A stretch of DNA of 64,000 bases from Nostoc indistinguendum CM1-VF10 (GCA_019359215.1 JAHHHS010000002.1:1-64000), one strand, 5' to 3'; positions 37,230-48,100 are shown, numbered from the stretch's first letter. Notes: generated by a model from the sequence alone, not told the origin. Numbers and translations are program-made.

Positions 37230-37666
37230 TTAATGCATACTTTCCCAAAAGAGGGGATATTATCAAATTAGAATTTGGAGCTACACAGCAGTTTACGGTT
37301 GATTCGATCGAGCGTGCATTTGCCCTCTACACATCAGGAATGTCATTTGATGACATTGCTAGGGCAATGAACAATGAACTACAACAGCAAGGGCGGGAGC
37401 AAATGGGCTACCGCCCTGTTCTTGTGATATCTCCAATTCAATACAATCGAATGGCTTCTTTAGTTTTAGTGTGTCCTATAACCAACAAGGTAAAGGGACT
37501 TAGTTTTGAAGTTCCACTTGTTGAGGGAATGCAAACAAAAGGAGTTGTGTTAGCCGACCAAATTAAAACACTCGATTGGAAAGCTAGAAAGGTAAAATTT
37601 GTTGAAAGTGTTTCACAAGTTTTAATAGAAGAAGTACAGGCAAAGCTCGAAACATTAATTTTATAA
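37223..37666 (+). CDS. mazF: MazF/PemK-type mRNA endonuclease toxin with an insertion
   Basis: A 147-aa toxin, about 30 residues longer than usual. The start YFPKRGDIIKLEF and the later YRPVLVISPIQYNRMA, VCPITNKVKG, FEVPL and VVLADQIKTLDWKARKVKF are the MazF fold core. Between GDIIKLEF and YRPVLVISP lies an extra helical segment (about residues 24-56, TVDSIERAFALYTSGMSFDD) where normal MazF has a short loop ending in an EQ-x-G-x-RP motif. The start is probably TTG 37223, since no ATG precedes the core. The toxin would cleave specific RNA triplets or longer sites. The insertion could change recognition. Confidence 0.85.
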   Translation: MVVNAYFPKRGDIIKLEFGATQQFTVDSIERAFALYTSGMSFDDIARAMNNELQQQGREQMGYRPVLVISPIQYNRMASLVLVCPITNKVKGLSFEVPLVEGMQTKGVVLADQIKTLDWKARKVKFVESVSQVLIEEVQAKLETLIL

Positions 37667-37755
37667 AACTAATTTTATTTAAATATTAGAAGGGCGATCG
37701 CCTCTTTTATGTTTAGTTTTACTAAACCAGAAGCGATCGCAGTTAAAAACCTGGG

Positions 37756-38001
37756 TTACATCTTACCGTGTTGCAGCACTTGTTGTAGATGTTGGCGAAT
37801 CTCTTGCACGTGTTCAATATCAGATTGCCGCAATTTTTGGAACAATTCTACACAAGGCTGAGAGCCTACTTGCTCTGCATCTTTGATGTAGGTATCGTAA
37901 GCTTTAACGGCTTCAGCTTTGTTGTGCAAAACGGTGACAAAATCGTATTCCAAGTTGCTAATGGGTTCTTGAGATTGTCCGTTACCTGTATTTGTAGCCA
38001 T
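37756..38001 (-). CDS. Small helical protein, ferritin-like in appearance
   Basis: An 81-aa protein of two predicted long helices (ISNLEYDFVTVLHNKAEAVK and VELFQKLRQSDIEHVQEIRQ). The E...H spacing and size recall a half ferritin or rubrerythrin-type bundle, but I cannot confirm metal ligands. Many cyanobacteria carry such short proteins. The start is MATNTGNGQ at 38001, backed by a ribosome site (AGAGGT) 7 nt before it; the longer frame to 38061 lacks one. It is convergent with mazF and is followed upstream by psbA on the same strand. Confidence 0.65.
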   Translation of the reverse strand: MATNTGNGQSQEPISNLEYDFVTVLHNKAEAVKAYDTYIKDAEQVGSQPCVELFQKLRQSDIEHVQEIRQHLQQVLQHGKM

Positions 38002-38127
38002 TGCTTGACCTCTTTTAGAATTTCTAATTAACCTTATACTCACCCTTAAAGAGCGATTCATCTTCCAAAAAGAGTATATTTCAATACGTCGGAAGTACCT
38101 TGCGAGTGTAGATTACAGTATCAAGCG

Positions 38128-38160
38128 CGTAGGCGTAGCCCATCGTAGACATCGCCTCAC
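38128..38160. repeat. Short interspersed repeat (GCGTAGGCGTAGCCC type)
   Basis: GCGCGTAGGCGTAGCCCATC with GTAGACATCGCC, the same repeat family as at 24211 and 56653. Confidence 0.6.
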
Positions 38161-38222
38161 AATTATCTCAGTATTATCTAATCTCGTTTTTCCGTTACTA
38201 CTACAGAATTTATTAATACAAC

Positions 38223-38258
38223 AAAAAAGCGCCCCCCATTTCTGGAGGGCGCTTTTTA
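38223..38258 (-). terminator. Rho-independent terminator of psbA
   Basis: On the - strand AAAAAGCGCCCTCC pairs with GGGGGGCGCTTTTTT around the loop AGAAAT. It lies 18 nt past the psbA stop. Confidence 0.88.
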
Positions 38259-38276
38259 TTTAGCTAATCTTCAGAA

Positions 38277-39359
38277 TTAACCGTTGATAGCAGGAGCAGT
38301 AAGAGCTACAGGAGTAATTTCACCAGCAGCTAAGTCTAGGGGGAAGTTGTGAGCGTTACGCTCGTGCATTACTTCCATACCCAAGTTAGCGCGGTTGATT
38401 ACGTCTGCCCAGGTGCTGATGACGCGGCCTTGAGAGTCAATTACTGATTGGTTGAAGTTGAAACCGTTCAGGTTGAATGCCATCGTGCTGATACCCAAAG
38501 CGGTGAACCAGATACCGACGACGGGCCAAGCTGCGAGGAAGAAGTGCAGTGAACGGCTGTTGTTGAAAGAAGCGTATTGGAAGATTAGACGACCGAAGTA
38601 GCCGTGGGCTGCAACGATGTTGTAGGTTTCTTCTTCTTGACCGAATTTGTAACCGTAGTTTTGTGATTCGGTTTCGGTGGTTTCACGCACCAAAGAAGAG
38701 GTAACCAAGGAACCGTGCATTGCAGAGAACAATGAACCGCCGAATACACCTGCCACACCTAACATATGGAAGGGGTGCATCAAGATGTTGTGTTCTGCTT
38801 GGAACACGATCATGAAGTTGAAGGTTCCAGAGATACCCAAAGGCATACCATCAGAGAAAGAACCTTGACCGATGGGGTAGATCAAGAATACTGCGGTAGC
38901 GGAAGCCAAAGGTGCGCTGTAAGCTACGCAGATCCAAGGACGCATACCTAAGCGGTAAGAAAGTTCCCACTGACGACCTAGGTAGCAAGCGCAACCGATC
39001 AAGAAGTGGAAAACTACCAATTGGTAAGGACCACCGTTGTACAACCACTCATCTAAGGAAGCTGCTTCCCAAATGGGGTAGAAGTGCAAGCCAATAGCGT
39101 TGGAGGAAGGAACAACTGCGCCAGAAATGATGTTGTTTCCGTAGATCAATGAACCTGCAACAGGTTCACGGATACCGTCGATGTCTACTGGAGGTGCTGC
39201 GATGAAAGCGATTACGAAGCAAGCAGTAGCAGCTAGCAGGGTTGGGATCATCAGCACACCAAACCAACCGATATATATACGGTTGTCAGTGCTGGTAATC
39301 CACTCGCAAAAGCGATCCCATACGTTAGCGTCAGAGCGCCGTTGTAAGGTTGTGGTCAT
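38277..39359 (-). CDS. psbA: Photosystem II D1 protein (D1:1 form)
   Basis: A 360-aa D1 protein with five transmembrane helices, housing the QB site and most ligands of the Mn4CaO5 cluster. Residues counted: Tyr161 (YZ), Asp170, Glu189, His190, His198 (P680), His215 and His272 (non-haem iron), Ser264, His332, Glu333, His337, Asp342, Ala344. The protein continues 16 residues past Ala344 and so needs CtpA cleavage. Residue 130 is Gln, the low-light D1:1 state. No herbicide-type change is seen at Ser264. The start is [10 protein letters not shown]; the terminator lies just downstream. Cyanobacteria usually carry several psbA copies, and only this one is in the window. Confidence 0.99.
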   Translation of the reverse strand: MTTTLQRRSDANVWDRFCEWITSTDNRIYIGWFGVLMIPTLLAATACFVIAFIAAPPVDIDGIREPVAGSLIYGNNIISGAVVPSSNAIGLHFYPIWEAASLDEWLYNGGPYQLVVFHFLIGCACYLGRQWELSYRLGMRPWICVAYSAPLASATAVFLIYPIGQGSFSDGMPLGISGTFNFMIVFQAEHNILMHPFHMLGVAGVFGGSLFSAMHGSLVTSSLVRETTETESQNYGYKFGQEEETYNIVAAHGYFGRLIFQYASFNNSRSLHFFLAAWPVVGIWFTALGISTMAFNLNGFNFNQSVIDSQGRVISTWADVINRANLGMEVMHERNAHNFPLDLAAGEITPVALTAPAING

Positions 39360-39730
39360 TGTTTTATAAGTGCTGTTTTTTGTTAAATATGGAACAAGCA
39401 GATTTGATTTTGCCTGTTGAAATACAGTCTACATTAATTTACTTTGACGCGATCTTTGACTTAATATTCTGTAATAGATATTCTTTAACAAGATAATCGA
39501 AATATAAAGTTTTTCTACTATATACATTAGTGATAAAAGTAATGAATTTAGGCTTTGTAAGCCATTTCAAGACTAAACTGGCTATAACTTTCAATGACGC
39601 GATCGCTTCGTTTATTGTCTTTACATTCCTTTACAAAGAAGCTGTTAGAGAAATTTTCAACTCTATCGATTTGTAACGAAATAATAAGTTGTACATTGTC
39701 TTATGTTTTATGTTGATTTTTTGTAGAAAC
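39360..39730 (-). promoter_or_regulatory. psbA upstream region
   Basis: About 370 bp containing the psbA leader and promoter. No clean consensus -35/-10 pair was pinned down. The leader is A/T-rich and without an evident Shine-Dalgarno, as is common for psbA. A + strand ORF at 39542-39676 (44 codons) is present but has no family and no RBS. Confidence 0.4.
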
Positions 39731-41230
39731 TTAAAAATCAAAGTATATGTAGGGCAAACTACCTTCAGGAGCAAATAACCAAACAGCGTAGAAACAGATG
39801 GGGACAAAGACAAGCTTAAGCGGCCAGTTAAACTCTAACTTCAGCATTCGGTTAAAAGCATAGACTACAGCCATAAAAGTAGCTAAAGCTAGAAGTAACC
39901 AAGTGAGTTGATATTGGCTTATATTTAAGGCATCCACATATACCTTTTGAGCAAACTGGTCGTCAGCAGGGTAATTCCAAAGATGCCGAATTACCAAAGA
40001 AGAGTCTTGGAGATTAGGTAAGCGGAACCAAATCCAAGAGGTAAAAACCATTAATTGGGTCAATAACCAAGCTACAAAGATACCCAGAGGATTTTGCCAG
40101 AATTGTTCTAGTTTTTCAAAGCGATCGCTCATAGTATCTGTAAGTCGATGAGCCACCAAGGCTAACCCGTGGAATATGCCCCAAACTACATAACCCAAGG
40201 CAGCACCGTGCCAGATACCAGCGATTAGCATCACAATAAATAAATTCCAGCAGGTACGGACTAAACCCTGACGAGAACCACCCAAAGGAAAGTAGACATA
40301 GTTACGTAACCAATCTCCTAGAGTCATGTGCCAGCGCCGCCAAAATTCTGAAATATTGGTGCTGAAATAAGGAAAGTCGAAATTCTCAGGTAGAACCAAG
40401 CCAAAAAGCATAGCACTACCACGGGCAATGTCTACATAACCGTTGAAATCTAGATATAACTGCAAACCGTAAGCAAATGTAGCTAACCACAGATCAGTAC
40501 TACCCGCCCGTTGTAAGTTCCCAAAACATAAATCGACGAAAATCCCCAGGTGGTCTGCAAAAATACCTTTTTTGACTGCGCCCCTAGCAATCAACCACAG
40601 CGCCTCAGCTGCTCTATCGCTACTGGGGAACTTTAGTGTATTGAATTGATTTGCTAAGTTGTGGTAGCGCGTAATCGGGCCTGAAATCAGCTTGACGAAG
40701 AATAATTTGTAGGTGGCAAATTTGAGAAACTGATCAGTAGCAGGGGCACCGCGATAAACATCTATTAAATAGGCAATGCATTCAAAGGTAAAAAATGAAA
40801 TTCCCAAGGGTGCAATCAATTTAAAAGAGCTATCTGGTGAGTTTGTTTGTATATTAAAAACAAACTTTAATAAAGGACTAAAATACTTAAAACCTAATAA
40901 TAGTAAAACATTTAAACTTATCCCTAGCCACAAAAGTTTTAGACGACGGCGATTCCAGTCACCTTGGGCAAATTGCCACTCTTCATTAGAAATTTGCCAA
41001 TCAAGATAATGTTTTCCTGGTGATGTATTTTTACCAATCTCTAGCCCCACACGGAAATTAATAAAGGTTAATGCTAATAGTAGTGGTATGTACTGGATGT
41101 GCAAAGATGCGTAGAAAACCAAACTAGCGATTAGCAGCGTCCATAATCGCAATTTATGTTGTGCTAAAGACCAATAAATTCCTAACACACTCAATAAGAA
41201 CAGCCCATAGAAAATTGATATAAAGTTCAT
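39731..41230 (-). CDS. MBOAT-family O-acyltransferase, AlgI/DltB-like
   Basis: A 499-aa membrane acyltransferase with about 10-12 hydrophobic segments. The MBOAT signature is present: the conserved histidine in IAGIWHGAALGYVVWG, preceded by FWRRWHMTLGDWLRNYVYFPLGG. It would move an acyl (probably acetyl) group across the membrane to a surface polymer. The next gene in the same direction upstream (41342-44353) encodes an SGNH-type DUF1574 protein, the equivalent of an AlgJ/AlgX partner. The two are separated by tandem heptamers. The acceptor polymer is unknown. Confidence 0.88.
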   Translation of the reverse strand: MNFISIFYGLFLLSVLGIYWSLAQHKLRLWTLLIASLVFYASLHIQYIPLLLALTFINFRVGLEIGKNTSPGKHYLDWQISNEEWQFAQGDWNRRRLKLLWLGISLNVLLLLGFKYFSPLLKFVFNIQTNSPDSSFKLIAPLGISFFTFECIAYLIDVYRGAPATDQFLKFATYKLFFVKLISGPITRYHNLANQFNTLKFPSSDRAAEALWLIARGAVKKGIFADHLGIFVDLCFGNLQRAGSTDLWLATFAYGLQLYLDFNGYVDIARGSAMLFGLVLPENFDFPYFSTNISEFWRRWHMTLGDWLRNYVYFPLGGSRQGLVRTCWNLFIVMLIAGIWHGAALGYVVWGIFHGLALVAHRLTDTMSDRFEKLEQFWQNPLGIFVAWLLTQLMVFTSWIWFRLPNLQDSSLVIRHLWNYPADDQFAQKVYVDALNISQYQLTWLLLALATFMAVVYAFNRMLKLEFNWPLKLVFVPICFYAVWLFAPEGSLPYIYFDF

Positions 41231-41233
41231 TTT

Positions 41234-41291
41234 TTAGTCATTAGTCATTAGTCATTAGTTATTGGGCATGGGGCATTGGGCATTGGGCATA
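41234..41291. repeat. TTAGTCA and TTGGGCA tandem heptamers
   Basis: Copies of GTCATTA (four) are followed by GGGCATT (about four) between the MBOAT and DUF1574 genes. A pyrimidine-rich CCCCTGCC run follows to 41340. Confidence 0.85.
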
Positions 41292-41341
41292 GTTATTCTC
41301 TCTGTCCCCCTTGCCTCCCCTGCCCCCTGCCCCCCTGCCTC

Positions 41342-44300
41342 TTACTTCACTGGCCAAGGAATCATCGGGTCATTAGCCAACTTTTTAGAGACTTCGTATG
41401 CTCCAAAGCGGTTGAGGTGGCTGGGGTCAGAAAAGTAGTCATTTGCTTTTGGCCACTGTTGGCTCAAATCTCGATAAATAAAGTTGGGACTAGTAGCTAG
41501 ACGCAACATATATTCCTGAAATTCTTGCTCATATTGTTTACGCACTGGATCTAAATAATCTGCCGTGAGAGGCATATTGACAAAAACTAAGGAAATTTTC
41601 TGAGACTGGGCAAACTGAAGGACTTCTTGAAAGGCAGCATCTTGCTGTCCTTCTATTTGGAAAAATTTATAGTCGTTGTCGTAATTTCCGGTAACTCTAG
41701 AATGTTTTTGATAGTATCTAGCAGGATTGAAGCGAATAGATAAAGGTAGAAAACCATCAAAATCAACTGATTGTCGAGAAGTAATCTCATCTGAAGTACC
41801 GTCTGTTGGTTGTCTTTGTGACGCAACTGTCTGATTGCGACCAAATATAAGCAGTTGTTTTTGCAGTAAATTTTTAATTTGGTCGCGGTTTGGGTAGCTA
41901 GCAGAAAGAGATGCTAAAGCCTGATTTAACGACTGATTGACAGCTTCATAGGTGCTAATTTCCGGTTTTTCTTCTTTTACCTTTTCTTCTCCTGAACTTA
42001 CCGTATTTTCGGGCAAATAACTGCTATTGGCTGTTGTTGGTTTTTTTTGGAATGCTTGTTTATAACCAGCTGATGCAGCGATGGATTTAAAAGTAATATC
42101 CTCGCGTCCACCGTTGAAAGCACGGGCCCCATCTGCCCAGAGAATTATTTTAGGCAGTTCTGATGGTTTTAGTACATGGCGAATTACAAAGTCTACAACT
42201 TGTGCGGTAGCACCGTTAATCCCAAAGTTAAACACGTCAATATTTGGATAGCCCTGAGGCACTAAAGCTTTAGAAAGTGCTGCTGGATCTATTCCCCTAA
42301 GAGCGCGGGAGGAGCCAATAATCAACACATCTGGCGGAGTACCATTTATAGCCAAACGCTGTTTATACAGTGCTAGTTGCTCGTCTAACTGCCTAACATT
42401 GAAACTTGGCATCTGCGATCGCGCTGCTAAAAGAATAGCGGTAGCGGTTGCTTTTTCCTTCAGTGGTGCGGCTGCTAAATTATTTGTTGGAGTTTCATCA
42501 CTTTGAGTAAACTCAGAAGCATTAAATACAGAACTCTGGTTTGGAGGAGATTTTGTTTTAGAAGTGCTGGTAAAAAATGTCGTGTTCTCACCCTGAGTTT
42601 TCTCAGATGTCAAAGATGCCTTTTGCCTAGAAGAAGATGAAGGCAAGACATTGGCCACTTTTGGCGTAGTCGTACCCCGTGCAATAATTTGACCCAACAC
42701 CCAATCGGTTTGGAGGGTAAGTAATAATCCCAGTGTCCCCCAAACTAAAGCAATCTTAAGTCCTTGAACATCAGGGGTTTGTTCTTCCGACTCGTGGCTT
42801 TCGGTAAATAGCTGGCTTTTCAACAGGAATTTTTTCGCTGTTGCACTCGCCGTTACCATCCAATCTCGCGCTACTTCTGTCACAAAACTTTGAACATCTT
42901 CTGTCGTTAAGTCGGGGCGCAAAATTGGCTCACTAGTCTCAGAGTTTACCAGATCGTTAATGTATTTAGAAGTAGCAGCAAATTCTGGGGTTGCTTCTGG
43001 TACTAGACGTTGGCGATGCTCAAGATCAACACCATAGTGCCAAAAAGGTTCTTTATTCCCAGCCCGGCGACCGTAGACACGTATCCCCATGATACCGGGA
43101 ATCTTTAACTGGCGGATAAACTGCGTAACTTTGCTTGCTACTTGCTGACGCCCTGGACAAATAGGCGCATCACACATGATGTGCAATAAATCATTTTTGT
43201 TCAGCAGGAGGACACGAACTCCACCTGTCAATAGACGCCAATCCAGGTCAGGATTGAGTAAACGCTCCAGTAAAAATATGATGGCTGGTTCATCGCCAGT
43301 ATTGGCCAAATCTAGTGGTGATGCGGCAAAGGCGGGATATTTTGCAGCAGGTAAAGCCAGCCAATCAACCCAAGTGGGTTGCTGATCGCCTGCTTTTTGT
43401 CCGTATACAGTGGCGGCGAGAATGCCTTGAGGTGCCATCGCTTCTAACTGGGGTAAAATCGCATCTAAGCACACTACCTTGTCGGGGATTGGAGCGGTTC
43501 CTAGAGGATCAAAAGCTGGGATACAAAAGATATGTAGTGTTGATTCTTTCAGAGAAACTTGTACACCAACTTTTAACCCTGACAATACCTCAGTTAATAA
43601 TCGAGCGATCGCTTGTACATCCCCCCAACGCGCCCACTCCTTCAGCATTACCTCTGGTGGTGTCAAATCCACCCGCAGCAGCCAATCAGGGGCAGTTTCG
43701 CCGCTTACCTGGGAAACAATTATGGCATCTTGGTAGCCGGAAAGCTTGAGATAACGCAACTTCTGGGCTATTGGTTCAGCAAGCAACGATGCATCAGGGC
43801 TATAGCTCGACTGGCAAAATATCCACAAGCGATCTTCTTCTGACTGAGAGTTCTTTGGCTTATATGGCTTAATCTTTACTTGTACTGATACACCTAATAC
43901 ACTTAGGGTTTCACTGAGATACCGAGCAATCGCCTCTGGGTTGCCTTGGCATGCCAAACTTTCGTTAGAGACAATCAGCGCCCCACCCGATTGTTTTGAT
44001 TTTTCCGAGTCTGCTAGCAAGGCTTGCTCCACCTGCTCCAGATGCTTATCTATTTGATTCAAGTAAACCCGGTGGCACCATTTGGGGCGTTGTTCCCCTT
44101 TTCTTCGGCCATAAACAAATACTTGATATATTGAGGGTTGTTCGTTACTTTTGAGGATATCTAAGTTTGTTTGCTGTAGTGCTTGCAGCAAGTCAGACAA
44201 AGTGCGCCAACGCTGCGGACATTCTGTACCTTCACAAAGAATATGGAGGTCATTTCCCCGTAACCGAACTTTCACTCCGAAAGTGTTGATCCCTGTTGCT

Positions 44301-44353
44301 TGGCTTACCCATTGCACTAAGGATTGCTGGCGATCTGGTAATACTGTTTTCAT
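41342..44353 (-). CDS. Large DUF1574-type SGNH protein with four N-terminal repeats
   Basis: A 1003-aa protein. The N-terminal half holds about four repeats of a roughly 110-residue unit, each with a strand pair of the type GVKVRLRGNDLHILCEGTEC, GVQVSLKESTLHIFC and GVRVLLLNKNDLLHIMCDAPIC and a following YGRRAG/YGQKAG segment. A single membrane helix (IALVWGTLGLLLTLQTDWVLG) follows near residue 530. The C-terminal half (about 660-1003) is a DUF1574/SGNH-type domain with GSSRALRGIDP and the DxxH-like FSDPSHLNRFGA. It is probably a surface-polymer O-acetyltransferase partner of the MBOAT gene immediately downstream. The repeat domains have no assigned function. Confidence 0.75.
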   Translation of the reverse strand: MKTVLPDRQQSLVQWVSQATGINTFGVKVRLRGNDLHILCEGTECPQRWRTLSDLLQALQQTNLDILKSNEQPSIYQVFVYGRRKGEQRPKWCHRVYLNQIDKHLEQVEQALLADSEKSKQSGGALIVSNESLACQGNPEAIARYLSETLSVLGVSVQVKIKPYKPKNSQSEEDRLWIFCQSSYSPDASLLAEPIAQKLRYLKLSGYQDAIIVSQVSGETAPDWLLRVDLTPPEVMLKEWARWGDVQAIARLLTEVLSGLKVGVQVSLKESTLHIFCIPAFDPLGTAPIPDKVVCLDAILPQLEAMAPQGILAATVYGQKAGDQQPTWVDWLALPAAKYPAFAASPLDLANTGDEPAIIFLLERLLNPDLDWRLLTGGVRVLLLNKNDLLHIMCDAPICPGRQQVASKVTQFIRQLKIPGIMGIRVYGRRAGNKEPFWHYGVDLEHRQRLVPEATPEFAATSKYINDLVNSETSEPILRPDLTTEDVQSFVTEVARDWMVTASATAKKFLLKSQLFTESHESEEQTPDVQGLKIALVWGTLGLLLTLQTDWVLGQIIARGTTTPKVANVLPSSSSRQKASLTSEKTQGENTTFFTSTSKTKSPPNQSSVFNASEFTQSDETPTNNLAAAPLKEKATATAILLAARSQMPSFNVRQLDEQLALYKQRLAINGTPPDVLIIGSSRALRGIDPAALSKALVPQGYPNIDVFNFGINGATAQVVDFVIRHVLKPSELPKIILWADGARAFNGGREDITFKSIAASAGYKQAFQKKPTTANSSYLPENTVSSGEEKVKEEKPEISTYEAVNQSLNQALASLSASYPNRDQIKNLLQKQLLIFGRNQTVASQRQPTDGTSDEITSRQSVDFDGFLPLSIRFNPARYYQKHSRVTGNYDNDYKFFQIEGQQDAAFQEVLQFAQSQKISLVFVNMPLTADYLDPVRKQYEQEFQEYMLRLATSPNFIYRDLSQQWPKANDYFSDPSHLNRFGAYEVSKKLANDPMIPWPVK

Positions 44354-44819
44354 GGGAAGTTAACTTTACAGGAAGCGATTGTTGGGGGATAGTGCCTGCA
44401 CTTGTAAACTAGAACCATAGGTCTATCACACTCTAACGGTTTTTTTTAACAATTTTGTTACCTTCGTAGTTTACAAAATCGACCAAGATAGTCTTGTACA
44501 GGTTGCAAGTCTGACTAATGTTGAGTTTTGCGTTTATTTTACTAATAGGGAGTCATAAATCGGAAGTTAAGAGTTAGGAGTTAGAAGGTAGAAGTTAAGA
44601 GCCAGGAGTCAGAATAATTCTATATGACTGGCTGATGGCTTGTCCTTTAAAGCTGGACTTGCTTCCCACTGCGCTAACGCCCTTGATCGTTGAAACAACC
44701 AATAAGCTTATCTCATTTAATACTTCATCCCTCAATCGTTGGAGCCATCTTAACTCCTAACTCGTAACTTTCAACTCCCGACTTTTTTTGACTCATATTC
44801 CCATAACCAAGAATTAGCA
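44354..44819. other. Intergenic region with inverted repeat arrays
   Basis: AGTTAAGAGTTAGGAGTTAG copies at about 44572-44622 oppose CTCCTAACTCGTAACTTTCAACTC at about 44753-44778. No gene is seen. Confidence 0.55.
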
Positions 44820-45056
44820 ATGCCTCCTGCCAACCAACAACCTTCAACTAACCCCACATCCAATCTGGATTTGTTTAGCATTCCCCAATCTTTCCTTTTA
44901 CAAATAGGTACAGCGTCTATATTACTGCTGCTCATTACCGGAAAAACCACAGTAAGAGCGCTAGAAGGCTTAGGGGAAGCCAGTGAAGAATTGTTTCGAG
45001 GCGATCGCCTCCCGATTCTCGACTTCCCAGAGGATCACGAAACTAATCAAACTTAG
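44820..45056 (+). CDS. Small single-pass membrane protein
   Basis: A 78-aa protein: a polar N-terminus (PPANQQPSTNPTSN), a hydrophobic helix (FLLQIGTASILLLLITGK, about 25-42) and an acidic tail (EELFRGDRLPILDFPEDH). It has no recognisable domain. It lies 100 bp upstream of ppc on the same strand and may share its transcript. Similar short proteins occur in Nostocales, as far as I recall. Confidence 0.6.
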   Translation: MPPANQQPSTNPTSNLDLFSIPQSFLLQIGTASILLLLITGKTTVRALEGLGEASEELFRGDRLPILDFPEDHETNQT

Positions 45057-45157
45057 AAAATATACACCAAATAATTATTTGCTCAGGAACAACCTGGTAA
45101 GCACTAAGTGCAAAACCTAGAAGCGTAAACAATAATTAGCTTTACAACATAGAGAAT

Positions 45158-48100
45158 ATGGGTTCCCTTTTATACTCTTCGTCTCAAACTGCGGATATAT
45201 ACCCGGTGTCGGAATTATTTTTGCGTCATCGTCTCCAGGTAGTGGAAGAATTGTGGGAGTCTGTTCTCCGGCAAGAATGCGGTCAAAACATGGTAGATTT
45301 GTTGCGGCAGTTGCGTAATTTGTGTTCGCCAGAAGGACAAGCAACAAATGACCAAGCATCCTCAGCCGTCAAATTAATTGAACAACTAAATATAAACGAA
45401 GCAATTCGTGCGGCTCGTGCTTTCGCTCTATATTTTCAGTTGATTAACATCATAGAGCAGGAATACGAACAACGGCAGCAACTGAGTCGCTATGAGGTAG
45501 AAACAGAGGCTATAGGGCCAGAAACAGCATCCAATGTCAATTATTCGTCCAATCAAAGAGAAGATGACGCGCCTGTTAGCAGGGGAATAGCAGCAGACTT
45601 GCTGAGAAAGAGTTATCTAGAAAAAGCGCAAGTCAAACCAAAAGGTACTTTCGCTGCGTTGTTTCCCTATTTATTGAAACTGAATGTACCACCCCAGCAA
45701 ATTCAACGTTTAATTGCACATCTGGATGTGCGTTTAGTTTTCACAGCGCACCCGACGGAAATTGTTCGTCATACCATCCGGGATAAGCAGCGCCAAGTGG
45801 TACAACTTCTGCAAAAACTTGATACCTTGGAAAACCATTTTGGTACTACACCCGGGGGATATGCTTGGGAAGCAGCAGATGTCCGAGAACAACTGCTTGA
45901 AGAAATTCGCCTCTGGTGGCGTACAGACGAACTTCACCAGTTCAAACCCACAGTTCTAGATGAAGTAGATTATGCGCTGCACTACTTCCAAGAAGTTTTA
46001 TTTGATGGCATTCCTCAACTTTATAAACGTTTCAAACACACCCTATCCAACACCTTTCCTTGGCTAGAACCACCGAGTAAAAACTTTTGCTCTTTCGGTT
46101 CTTGGGTAGGCTCAGATAGGGATGGAAACCCATCGGTTACACCCGAAATCACCTGGCAAACAGCTTGCTATCAGCGCAAAATGGTGCTGGGGAGATATAT
46201 TCAGTCAGTGAAAAATCTGATTGAATTGTTGAGTGTGTCGATGCACTGGAGTGATGTCTTACCAGACTTACTGGAATCTTTAGAGTTGGATCAGTCCCAG
46301 TTGAGTGAAGTATACGACGCATTGGCGCTGCGTTATCGACAAGAGCCATATCGGCTCAAACTGGCTTATGTGCTGAAACGGCTAGAAAATACTCGCGATC
46401 GCAATCTAGCTTTGTACAATCGGGAAACGCCAAAAAATCAAGATAGCCCCCTATATCGTTCGGGAGCCGATTTTTTAGCAGAACTGCGGATGATTCAGCG
46501 CAACTTGACAGAAACAGGTTTAAGCTGTCGAGAATTAGAAAATCTGATCTGTCAGGTAGAAATTTTTGGTTTTAACCTGACACAGCTAGATATCCGCCAA
46601 GAATCATCCCGCCATGCTGATGCGCTGAATGAGATACTACAATACCTGCAAATATTACCTCAACCTTACAACGAACTATCTGAAGAGCAAAGAGTCGCTT
46701 GGCTTACAGGAGAACTGCAAACCCGGAGGCCGTTAATTCCGGCAGAATTGCCATTTTCCGAAAAAACCAACGATGTAATTGAAACCTTTCGCGTCGTGCG
46801 ATCGCTGCAACAAGAATTTGGTCTAAATATCTGCCAAACTTACATTATCAGCATGTGTCGCGACGTGAGCGATGTGCTGGAAGTATTGCTTTTAGCCAAA
46901 GAAGCCAGACTTTTTGACCCTGCCATAGCCGTGGGAACCATTCAAGTTGTCCCTCTATTTGAGACAGTAGAAGACTTACAACGCTCCAGAAGCGTCATGC
47001 GGAAACTGTTTGAACTCCCGTTATATCGGGCTTTGTTAGCCGGCGGCTACGAACATACAAAAACAAAGAGTCTTGTGGATGAAAATTCATCCTCCCCTGC
47101 CTCCCCTGCCTCTTGTCCCCCCTCACCCCTTCCCGCGAACTTGCAAGAAGTAATGCTGGGGTATTCTGATAGCAACAAAGACTCTGGTTTTTTAAGCAGC
47201 AACTGGGAAATTCATAAAGCCCAAAAATCACTGCAACAAATAGCAGAAAACTATGATTTAAGTTTGCGGATTTTCCACGGACGCGGCGGCTCTGTGGGAC
47301 GGGGTGGCGGTCCTGCTTACGAGGCGATTTTGGCTCAACCAGGTCATAGTATCAATGGGCGAATCAAGATTACCGAACAAGGAGAAGTTTTGGCTTCTAA
47401 ATATTCCTTGTTGGATTTAGCTTTGTACCACATGGAAACCATCACCACTGCTGTGATTCAAGCTAGTTTACTGCGGACAGGGTTTGATGATATTGAACCC
47501 TGGAATGAGATTATGGAAGAATTAGCAGTGCGATCGCGTCAACATTATCGTGCTTTAATCTATGAACAACCTGATTTTGTTGACTTCTTCCATCAAGTAA
47601 CCCCCATTGAAGAAATTAGCCAACTGCAAATTAGTTCCCGTCCAGCCCGCCGTCCATCTGGTAAGAAAGATTTAAGTAGTCTGCGAGCTATTCCTTGGGT
47701 ATTTAGCTGGACACAAACCCGCTTTTTGCTGCCTTCCTGGTATGGCGTAGGCACAGCTTTACAAGAATTCTTGAATGAAGAACCAGAAGAACACTTGAAA
47801 TTACTACGCTACTTTTACGTTAAGTGGCCGTTCTTCAAGATGGTGATTTCTAAAGCCGAGATGACTTTGGCAAAAGTAGATATGCAAATGGCACATCACT
47901 ACGTTCTGGAATTGTCAAAACCAGAAGATCAAGCCCGCTTTGCCAAGGTTTTTGACCAAATTGCCAGCGAGTTTTATCTTACAAGGGATTTGGTGTTAAA
48001 AATTACCGATCACAATCGGCTGTTAGATGGCGATCCTGTCTTGCAACGATCTGTACAGTTACGCAATGGCACAATTGTCCCCTTGGGATTTATCCAAGTT

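Noticed and set aside
39542..39676. 44-codon + strand ORF upstream of psbA
   Set aside because: No family and no ribosome site; likely chance in an AT-rich region.
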